Origin: Propionibacterium sp.
GTDB taxonomy: Bacteria > Actinomycetota > Actinomycetes > Propionibacteriales > Propionibacteriaceae
DNA length: 11,202 nt
Reading direction: 5' to 3'
Assembly (NCBI GenBank): GCA_022837595.1
Contig: JALHFX010000068.1
Span: 1 to 11,202 of the forward strand
Below, piece by piece: positions 5,911 through 11,202 of the stretch. Below the pieces are notes generated by a model that was not told the DNA's origin, did no database searches, and worked only from the letters and a program-made list of their open reading frames with translations. Position 1 is the first letter of the stretch. Each line of letters begins with the position of its first letter. Made by a program: the position numbers and the translations under genes.

Positions 5911-7481
5911 GCGAAGCGTATGACTACGTGATCGTGGGGAGTGGCGTGGCCGCAACCCTAGTGTGCGATCGGCTATTGGAAGCCGATCCGCTAACTTCGA
6001 TCCTCGTGCTCGAAGCCGGCGAGCGCATTCCGGCCCGTGACCGGCGAAGCTGGTGGGATCTCGTATTGGCAAAGCGGACTCCATACTTGTTCACATACGA
6101 TGACGACAAAGCCGGCGGGGAGTCGCAGGAAAGCTACTCCCTCGGCAATGTGCCGTGGACTTTCAAGGAATCGCGCGTCCGTGCATACGGTGGCTCAACA
6201 ATGCACTGGGGAGGCTGGTCCCTTCGCTTCAAGGAGGAGGACTTCGAGTGTCGTTCGCGCACGGGGCGTGGTGCTGACTGGCCATTTGGCTATGCGACTC
6301 TGGAGCCTTGGTATGAACTCGCCGAGCAGAAACTGGGGGTGGGCGGCTCTGCCGGTGACGAAGGACCGAGGCGTCGCTGGAGCTACCCGCTTCCCGAGTA
6401 CCCGTGGAGCGCACACGAGGCGGAGTTGGCTGGAGCTTTCGAGAACCACGGCCTCAAGCCCGGCCACATGCCGATTGCGCGCTTCAAGCGCTGCATGACC
6501 ACGGGCACCTGCAAGTACTGTCCCATCGGGGCGCGGTATTCCGCGCAGGATCACATGGATGCGCTGCTCTACAATCCAGCGCATGCCAACTTTCACTTGA
6601 AGACTGGCGCCCCGGTCCGTCGCATCGTCGCGAACAGGAACAGCGTACATGGCGTCGAGTACCTCGACGCGACGATTGGCGACTGGCGTGTCGCCCAAGG
6701 CGAGAAAGTCGTCGTCTGCGCCGGGACCTACGAGTCCGCCAAGCTGCTGCTTGCGTCAGTCTCGCCAGAGTGGCCCACCGGGTTGGGTAATCGTTACGAT
6801 CAGGTTGGGCGACACATTGTCACCCATCTCCTGTTCAGCGTTGAGGGTACGCGAAAGGACAACCCGCAAGGCTGGTTCCAGGAATACGACTTTCCGACGC
6901 TCATGTCGCGCAGTTGGGACACGCCAGAGAAGCAGGCGGACGGCAAGATGTTCGTCTTCAACAATCGCGCGCTGCCGAAGATCGAGTTCGACAGACTCAT
7001 GTTGCAGGGCAAGTCAAGAAAGGAGATCGACGAGATCGTGAAGGGACCGAGGCGCGCCGGACTCAGCGCGTTCATCGAGGAGTTTGGAGATCCACAGAAC
7101 CGCCTGAGCCTCGCGCCTGGCACGGGCAAGTTCGGCTTGCCGAAAACACGCGTCAGCTTCTCCCGCCGCAATCCATCGCGCTTTATGGCGACGGTGACGT
7201 CAGCCCAGGCCAAGCTCGCCGAGTGCCTAGCGTCCCTGGGATACGAGCGCAACGAGACCACGAAGGAGAACCCGCGCGGTGACCACGCCTCCGGGGTTTG
7301 CCGGATGGGCCACAGCCAAGACTCCAGCGTGACTGACAGCAACCTCGCAGTCCACGGCATCGACAACCTCTTCGTCTGCTCGAATGCCGTGCTTCCAAAT
7401 GCCGCCGCGGTCAATCCGACGCTGACCCTCGGAGCGCTCGCGCTTCGCCTCGGAAGTTGGCTCGCGGAAGAGGTGCGCTAA
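5907..7481 (+). CDS. GMC-family FAD-dependent oxidoreductase with a three-cysteine motif (524 aa)
   Basis: The start is taken as TTG at 5907, with GGGGGA six nt upstream and a TTGA overlap with the preceding stop; an in-frame GTG at 5877 would add ten unlikely residues. The N-terminus YDYVIVGSGVAATLVCDRLL is the Rossmann FAD-binding fold (G11-x-G13-x-x-A16), with Glu36 in VLEAGE likely contacting ribose. A second flavin motif is GGSTMHWGGW (95-104). The C-terminus has the GMC signature in variant form, HASGVCRMG from His460, then DNLFVCSNAVLPNAAAVNPT and LTLGALALR. CMTTGTCKYCPIGARY places Cys196, Cys202 and Cys205 in a C-x5-C-x2-C pattern, similar to the region that holds a 3Fe-4S cluster in bacterial FAD glucose and fructose dehydrogenases. 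This suggests oxidation of an alcohol, sugar or polyol with electrons passed through a cluster. No Tat or Sec signal is present, so it is probably cytoplasmic. The substrate is not evident. Confidence 0.88.
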   Translation: MSEAYDYVIVGSGVAATLVCDRLLEADPLTSILVLEAGERIPARDRRSWWDLVLAKRTPYLFTYDDDKAGGESQESYSLGNVPWTFKESRVRAYGGSTMHWGGWSLRFKEEDFECRSRTGRGADWPFGYATLEPWYELAEQKLGVGGSAGDEGPRRRWSYPLPEYPWSAHEAELAGAFENHGLKPGHMPIARFKRCMTTGTCKYCPIGARYSAQDHMDALLYNPAHANFHLKTGAPVRRIVANRNSVHGVEYLDATIGDWRVAQGEKVVVCAGTYESAKLLLASVSPEWPTGLGNRYDQVGRHIVTHLLFSVEGTRKDNPQGWFQEYDFPTLMSRSWDTPEKQADGKMFVFNNRALPKIEFDRLMLQGKSRKEIDEIVKGPRRAGLSAFIEEFGDPQNRLSLAPGTGKFGLPKTRVSFSRRNPSRFMATVTSAQAKLAECLASLGYERNETTKENPRGDHASGVCRMGHSQDSSVTDSNLAVHGIDNLFVCSNAVLPNAAAVNPTLTLGALALRLGSWLAEEVR

Positions 7482-8638
7482 TGCTTGATGAAAGCAAGCT
7501 CGACCTACGCATGATCGCGTCGATCGTCAAAGCAGCTACAACCAAGAAGGACACGACGCAGTTCGCGATTCATGCTCACCGCCTTGCCCTCGGCACCGAG
7601 GTAGCCCAATCGACGTCTAAGGCTGCAGTGGACGCGGTCGTCGAGAGGGCATTGTTGAAGACGGGGCTGCCGCCTCCCGATCTCCCTGGAATCGAGGCGA
7701 TCAAACTCGCGTTGCGTGCGGCTCTGCGACTCGAGTTCGCGACCATTCCCGTGTACCTTACGGCGCTGTGGTCGATCATCGATCAGGCTCATCCCGTCGC
7801 CATCTCTTTGCGTGCTATCGCCCATGAGGAGATGCTTCACCTCTCGCTGCTCTGCAACCTGCTGTCGGCATTGGATGAGCGACCGAGGTTAACCGGCGAG
7901 GTGGCTCCAAAGTTCCCGAGCCGATTGCCAGGTGGCGTGCATCCAGAGATCGAGCTGCGTCTGGAGGGCTACGGACCGGGAGCCCTCCAGACATTCATGG
8001 AGATCGAGCGTCCGGAAGCTGCCATCCCCATCGACGGCGAAGCGCTGGAGACGTTTCCGGTAGAAGACGTGACCATCGGCGAGTTCTACGAAGAGCTTCT
8101 TCAAGGAATCAAGAGGCTCAATCCAACGCTCGACCCACGGCGCCAGATCGCCGGACCGTTCACTTGGTTCGTGATGACCAAGCTCGACGACGTGGAACGA
8201 GCGATTAGGTTAATCATGGCCCAGGGCGAGGGTGCGCGCGGCGTGCCTTTCCCAAAGTACAAGCACCACCTGTCCCACTACTACCGGTTCAAGTCCCTGA
8301 AGTTGCTAACGAGGCTTGAGTGGGACGAGGACGCGCAGATATTGCGCAAGAGAGGCCCGATCCAAGCGCCAGCTGTCTTCACGCTGGCCCCGCCGTCGTC
8401 TCCCGAGGGCTACGGTCCCGCTGCCCCGCGCCAGTTGCGCGCGGCGAGCGATCGATTCGAGAAGACATACTCCCAAATGCTGCGGCTGCTAGAAGAGAGC
8501 TGGCTCGACGGCGGCGACAAGTCGTTCCTCCGCGCGCTGGAACTGATGTTTGAGTTGGGTCCCTGTGCTCAAGCGATCATGCGAATTGGAACGCCGGACG
8601 GACGGGGCTATTGCCCTACCTTCAGGTACCTACCTTGA
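7481..8638 (+). CDS. ferritin-like protein, iminophenylpyruvate dimer synthase (VioB/RebD-domain) type (385 aa)
   Basis: ATG 7481 overlaps the previous stop by one base (TAATG), with GAGGTG upstream. Residues about 70-275 match the ferritin-like domain found in VioB, RebD and StaD. ALRLEFATIPVYLTALWS carries Glu85, AIAHEEMLHLSLLCNLL carries Glu116, Glu117 and His120, FMEIERPE lies near 174, and IGEFYEELLQGI lies near 200. The typical ending AQGEG(250)...HHLSHYYRF includes His263 and His266. These acidic and His residues could bind two metal ions. In bis-indole pathways the family couples imines of tryptophan, but there it sits in proteins of about 1000 residues that also bind heme. This stand-alone form lacks that part, so its substrate may differ. 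Residues 290-385 look like an additional helical tail. It forms one transcript with the GMC enzyme and probably acts in the same pathway. Confidence 0.85.
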   Translation: MLDESKLDLRMIASIVKAATTKKDTTQFAIHAHRLALGTEVAQSTSKAAVDAVVERALLKTGLPPPDLPGIEAIKLALRAALRLEFATIPVYLTALWSIIDQAHPVAISLRAIAHEEMLHLSLLCNLLSALDERPRLTGEVAPKFPSRLPGGVHPEIELRLEGYGPGALQTFMEIERPEAAIPIDGEALETFPVEDVTIGEFYEELLQGIKRLNPTLDPRRQIAGPFTWFVMTKLDDVERAIRLIMAQGEGARGVPFPKYKHHLSHYYRFKSLKLLTRLEWDEDAQILRKRGPIQAPAVFTLAPPSSPEGYGPAAPRQLRAASDRFEKTYSQMLRLLEESWLDGGDKSFLRALELMFELGPCAQAIMRIGTPDGRGYCPTFRYLP

Positions 8639-8741
8639 CAGCGTCTTCGGTAGCGGACCGTGATGCACGAGGTCACGTAGGGCTTCGCAAGCTGGCGATG
8701 TTCGCATTACGGCAATTCCTGATCGTCACGGTCGCGTGCTA

Positions 8742-8766
8742 ATCCTGATCATCTTGTGGTCAGGAT
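8742..8766. terminator. possible bidirectional terminator hairpin between convergent genes
   Basis: ATCCTGA (8742-8748) and TCAGGAT (8760-8766) form a perfect 7-bp stem with an 11-nt loop in the 173-nt gap between the ferritin-like gene and the converging aminotransferase gene. There is no T-run on either side, so it is only a candidate. Nothing else is seen in the gap. Confidence 0.35.
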
Positions 8767-8811
8767 GTGGGCCTCCCTTCTTGTCGGTTGCTTACCCGTC
8801 TGTGGCCGAGC

Positions 8812-9993
8812 CTAGGTAAAGGCTTGTCGCAGAGCATCCGCCCAACGACTCCTTTCCGTCGCGGTCCAGTATTCAGCCTCGACCGTCGGCACTGAAAGGC
8901 CAACTCGGCCATCCATGTATTTCTCATAACCGGGATACTCAGCGATGAGTCTCGGCCTGATCGCCTGGCAGAACGGGTAGTAGTCCGTGCTCTTGTTCCA
9001 GAAGACGTCGTCCTTCAAGTGCCCATAGGAAAACTCGCCAAAACGCCACAGCTTCGACTGGTTGGCTTTGCGCAGCATGTCGAGCGTGCCCTTCGGCCCG
9101 AGACGAGGCTTATATCCGTAAGCCGACACAACCTCCGCGTACGCAGGCACTTCCGGCGCAACGACATGTTCTGGGAACTGGCCAAGAAGTTCAGAGAACG
9201 CAAAGGCTTGGGCAGCTCGATCGCTGACGATTCTGTCAACGCTGCCGAGGAGTTCTTTCGCTACGAACGCCGAGAACGGACTCATACGCAAGTTCAACCC
9301 GAAGCCTGAGAACTCGTTGTAATTGGACGTTCCTTTGAACGATCCCGGCGAGGTAATTTGACGAAGTCGGAAATAGGTCTCTTCGTCGTTCGTCACGATC
9401 AATCCGCCCTCACCAACCGACAGCGTCTTCTTGCGCTGCATCGATCCGTACGACAGATCCCCAAAGGAGCCGACGAATCCATCGGTATGCCGAGAAAAGT
9501 GTGCGTGACTGAAGTCTTCAATGAGATAAAGATCTCGATCCTTGCATATTGAGACTAGGCGCTGCATGTCGGCGGGAATCCCCCACATGTGAACAGCGAG
9601 GACTGCCTTCGTCTTCGACGATATCGCCAATGCCACCGAGTCGGGGTCAAGATTTCCGGTCGACGGGTCGATGTCCACGAGGACCGGAATCAGTCCGAGG
9701 TGGAGGAGCGGCGTTGCACATCGAATGAAGGTCATGCACGGCAGGATGATTTCATCACCTGGCCTCAACGGCAAAGCCATCAGGCTCGCGTGCAAGCCGG
9801 CCGTTCCGGAGGAGCAGAAGATGCCGTACTTGACTCCGAGCTTGGTCGCGTAGGCCGTCGGTACGTCGACAAGCAGTCCATCCAGATCCCAATCGTCCCA
9901 CATCGGAGATGTCGTGAATCCCTTGACGGCATCAGCGAGCGACGCTGAATACCTCGGTGACCGATAAAGGTCTGATGATCCATAGTCAGCCAT
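8812..9993 (-). CDS. DegT/DnrJ/EryC1/StrS-family PLP aminotransferase (393 aa)
   Basis: Length and motifs fit the sugar aminotransferase family. IFCSSGTAGLHASLMAL (58-74) is the phosphate-binding loop, and PGDEIILPCMTFIRCATPLL (78-97) is a family hallmark. Asp160 in LIEDFSHAH would bind the PLP ring nitrogen. Lys189 in KKTLSVGEGGLIVTND is the Schiff-base lysine. C-terminal segments such as NLRMSPFSAFVAKELL are also typical. The start at 9993 has a run of seven G as its Shine-Dalgarno sequence. Members transfer an amino group to a keto-sugar or cyclitol ketone for cell-surface sugars or antibiotics. No nucleotide-sugar or glycosyltransferase genes are nearby, so it is isolated. It converges on the GMC/ferritin-like operon, and a joint pathway (alcohol oxidation, then amination) is possible but not shown. 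Confidence 0.92.
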   Translation of the reverse strand: MADYGSSDLYRSPRYSASLADAVKGFTTSPMWDDWDLDGLLVDVPTAYATKLGVKYGIFCSSGTAGLHASLMALPLRPGDEIILPCMTFIRCATPLLHLGLIPVLVDIDPSTGNLDPDSVALAISSKTKAVLAVHMWGIPADMQRLVSICKDRDLYLIEDFSHAHFSRHTDGFVGSFGDLSYGSMQRKKTLSVGEGGLIVTNDEETYFRLRQITSPGSFKGTSNYNEFSGFGLNLRMSPFSAFVAKELLGSVDRIVSDRAAQAFAFSELLGQFPEHVVAPEVPAYAEVVSAYGYKPRLGPKGTLDMLRKANQSKLWRFGEFSYGHLKDDVFWNKSTDYYPFCQAIRPRLIAEYPGYEKYMDGRVGLSVPTVEAEYWTATERSRWADALRQAFT

Positions 9994-10290
9994 GATTGCC
10001 CCCCCTGAAACTGAACTCTAGGCCACCAGGTTGGGCATCGCAATGACAAAGGAGACTCCAGCCAAACCGCGAGCCGTTTCCATCGTGAGATCGTTGAACA
10101 CCCCACGCCCCAGCCATTTCACTACCGGCGAAAGCCTAAAGGCGCTGACATCCGCCGATGGGCCGGGTGCTGGGTAAGGGCAACGAAGCTCTCATTGCCT
10201 CAAGGGCCTCCGTATTGCGAAATACAGTCTCTGTATTTTATGCAAATAGAGTATTCACTCGCAATAAGCATGACCTTCTTTCAGGTAGCA
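9994..10290. other. intergenic region upstream of the aminotransferase with a possible coding relic
   Basis: The stretch 9994-10361 has no complete gene. On the minus strand a frame stays open from 10191 to a TAG at 10018-10020 and ends with KWLGRGVFNDLTMETARGLA followed by GVSFVIAMPNLVA. It reads like protein rather than noise but has no good start; its only ATG, at 10083, would leave 21 residues. It may be the tail of a lost gene. At 10220-10238, AAATACAG-TCT-CTGTATTT is a perfect inverted repeat that could be an operator or hairpin. Confidence 0.4.
10220..10238. promoter_or_regulatory. perfect inverted repeat AAATACAG-TCT-CTGTATTT
   Basis: Eight-bp arms around three nt form an AT-rich dyad in otherwise GC-rich surroundings. 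The form fits a repressor binding site. It lies 50 nt upstream of two GACA...TGTC palindromes and about 140 nt before the recombinase fragment. No assigned promoter. Confidence 0.4.
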
Positions 10291-10310
10291 TTGGACATGG
10301 CGACCATGTC
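10291..10310. repeat. palindrome GACATGG-CGA-CCATGTC
   Basis: Perfect 7-bp arms (10294-10300 and 10304-10310) around CGA are preceded by TTG, so the left side reads TTGGACA like sites A and B. Its centre lies 46 bp from the centre of the next palindrome. The pair looks like tandem binding sites for one dimeric protein, either the recombinase or a repressor. Confidence 0.5.
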
Positions 10311-10334
10311 GTTTAGGAGCATCGCGCGACGTGA

Positions 10335-10366
10335 TTGGACAAAATGAACCATTTTGTCTAATGTTC
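10335..10366. repeat. palindromic site B: TTGGACA-N13-TGTCTAATGTTC
   Basis: GACAAAATG (10338-10346) and CATTTTGTC (10350-10358) are perfect 9-bp arms around AAC. With outer bases the arms extend to 12 bp with one G:T. It shares spacing and flank with site A at 5251. The coding similarity of the tyrosine recombinase starts immediately after it, so it marks a junction. Confidence 0.65.
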
Positions 10367-10865
10367 GGCCACCCGCGGCAGCCGCACCGAGCTGCGCGAC
10401 CGCTGCCTGATCCTCTTGATGTTCCGCCACGGGCTGCGGGTGTCCGAGGCCTGCGCACTCAAATTGCACCAGGTCGATCTCGAGAGCCGGGTGCTGCACG
10501 TGGCCCGGCTGAAGAAGGGGTTGTCGACCACGCACCCGCTTCGGGGCGACGAGCTGCGGGCCATCAAGACCTGGCTCATCGAGCGGGCGCGTCTCGCGCC
10601 GGCGGGCGACACGTTCTTCGTCTCGGAGCGGCGGGCGCCGCTCAACCGCCGGACCGCCTGGGTGGCGATCCGGCGCTACGGGGAACTGGCCGAGCTGTCC
10701 GTCGAGGCGCACCCCCACATGTTGCGCCACGCCTGTGGCTACGCACTCGCCGACCAGGGCGCGGACACCCGGCTCATCCAGGACTACCTCGGGCACCGCA
10801 ACATCCAGCACACCGTCCGCTACACGGCGACCAACCCGGCGCGGTTCGAGCGGCTGTGGCGCTGA
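10362..10865 (+). pseudogene. tyrosine recombinase/integrase, N-terminally truncated
   Basis: The frame opens after a TAA at 10359-10361 and gives 167 residues. All catalytic elements of a phage-type tyrosine recombinase are present: Arg26 in FRHGLRVSE, a Lys at 51/52 in ARLKKG, His119 and Arg122 in HPHMLRH, His145 in LGHRNIQHT, and Tyr154 in VRYT. It resembles a family of short (about 190-200 aa) integrases in proteobacterial plasmids and islands, related in form to FimB/FimE. The usual N-terminal segment with its LT-x-x-E-V motif is missing. The only in-frame starts (TTG 10416, ATG 10419) would delete the helix before the first catalytic Arg. The break coincides with palindromic site B. It is probably inactive unless fused or started at a non-standard codon. 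Confidence 0.8.
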
Positions 10866-10994
10866 GGAGGGCGATCCCCACCAGTTTGTCGGCGGTGTGC
10901 ATCCTCTCCGATGCTGATCGCCCCATCGCCGGACACGTGGAGCAGGAGTCCGGCGCAAGCGGAATGATGGAACTAGCCGTGAGAGGACTCTAGG
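10866..10994. other. spacer between recombinase fragment and IS66 end
   Basis: There is no recognisable gene, repeat or RNA. The last eight bases before the element (10987-10994, ACTCTAGG) would be one copy of the IS66 8-bp target duplication; the other copy lies outside the window. Confidence 0.4.
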
Positions 10995-11202
10995 GTAAGC
11001 ACCCGGCGAACCCGTCTTGCCGTTTCGCTCAGGCGCAGTCGCTCGGCTGCCAACGATGCGGCAGCAACTCCCCGATCTTGCTGTAGGGCTGGGTCGGCAG
11101 TCTTTCGAGCACATCCTTCAGATACGCGAAGGGCTCATGGCCGTTGAGCCGCGCGGACTGAATCAGGCTCATGATCGCAGCGGCACGCTGGCCCGCCCGC
11201 AG
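10995..11202 (-). mobile_element. IS66-family insertion sequence, right end (partial)
   Basis: The sequence GTAAGCACCCGGCGAACCCG at 10995 fits the GTAAGCG-type terminal inverted repeat of IS66 elements, and it is followed on the minus strand by the C-terminus of an IS66 transposase. The rest of the element lies beyond the right edge. Confidence 0.75.
11029..11202 (-). CDS. tnpC: IS66 transposase TnpC, C-terminal 57 residues (partial)
   Basis: The minus-strand frame contains RAAAIMSLIQSARLNGHEPF, then AYLKDVLERLPTQPYSKIGE and LLPHRW, ending SDCA and TGA at 11031-11029. The AAIxSLIxSAxLNGxxPxxYLxDVLxRLP tail and the LLPHRW ending are characteristic of IS66 TnpC, the DDE transposase that needs TnpB and often TnpA from the same element. 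The catalytic core is outside the window. The stop lies 34 nt inside the terminal repeat, as usual for these elements. Confidence 0.93.
   Translation of the reverse strand: MRAGQRAAAIMSLIQSARLNGHEPFAYLKDVLERLPTQPYSKIGELLPHRWQPSDCA

Noticed and set aside
5380..6084. 234-codon minus-strand frame opposite the 163-aa gene
   Set aside because: It mirrors two overlapping plus-strand genes with good ribosome sites and FAD-binding motifs; its own translation is Arg/His-rich without motifs.
10270..10347. 25-codon plus-strand frame before the recombinase as a leader peptide
   Set aside because: No ribosome binding site or pattern; it merely runs through the two palindromes.
10281..11114. 277-codon minus-strand frame opposite the recombinase
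   Set aside because: High-GC shadow of the tyrosine recombinase and the IS66 end, whose frames carry all recognisable motifs.

Overview
The window looks like an accessory, insertion-prone region of a GC-rich proteobacterial chromosome, probably gamma- or betaproteobacterial. The four tRNAs are close to their E. coli counterparts and encode their CCA ends. The mobile elements present (ISL3-type, IS66, a probable class C group II intron, and a short tyrosine recombinase) are common in that group. I cannot name the genus.

Left part (1-1544): the C-terminal end of an ISL3-type transposase runs off the left edge. It faces a minus-strand tRNA operon transcribed Ala(GGC)-Glu(TTC)-Asp(GTC) from a strong promoter, TTTACA-N17-TATAAT. 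Next is a shortened YdjM-like membrane hydrolase gene on the minus strand. After it comes a plus-strand tRNA-Phe(GAA) with its own -10 box and a strong intrinsic terminator.

Middle-left (1545-4850): immediately after the tRNA-Phe terminator is a sequence that reads like the 5' end of a class C group II intron, a class known to insert behind terminator hairpins. No reverse transcriptase or domain V follows, so it is a remnant. It stops near a cluster of short palindromes built on TGTCTCCTCAGGAGACA. Between those palindromes and a further copy at 4831 lies a compact minus-strand operon: a 57-aa protein, a HicA-like 68-aa protein, and a 745-aa protein ending in ankyrin repeats. The last two overlap by ATGA. 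This has the form of a movable gene cassette of unknown role, possibly defence or toxin related.

Centre (4850-5418): no gene. It holds irregular repeats (four copies of GTGAGGGTTTGTGAGCA-like sequence plus AAACCC/GGGTTT hairpins) and a palindromic site, TTGGACA-N13-TGTCCAATGTCC.

Middle-right (5419-9993): a tightly coupled plus-strand operon of an unrecognised 163-aa protein, a GMC-type FAD oxidoreductase with a three-cysteine motif, and a ferritin-like protein of the iminophenylpyruvate dimer synthase (VioB/RebD-domain) type. A DegT/DnrJ/EryC1/StrS aminotransferase converges on it. Together they look like small-molecule tailoring enzymes, although no complete pathway is visible.

Right end (9994-11202): an intergenic stretch rich in palindromes ends in a second copy of the TTGGACA-N13-TGTCYAATGTYC site, exactly where a tyrosine recombinase that has lost its N-terminus begins. 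The window closes with the inverted repeat and C-terminus of an IS66 transposase. The pair of matching palindromic sites around the 5-kb enzyme block, one of them touching a recombinase gene, is the most intriguing structure here.
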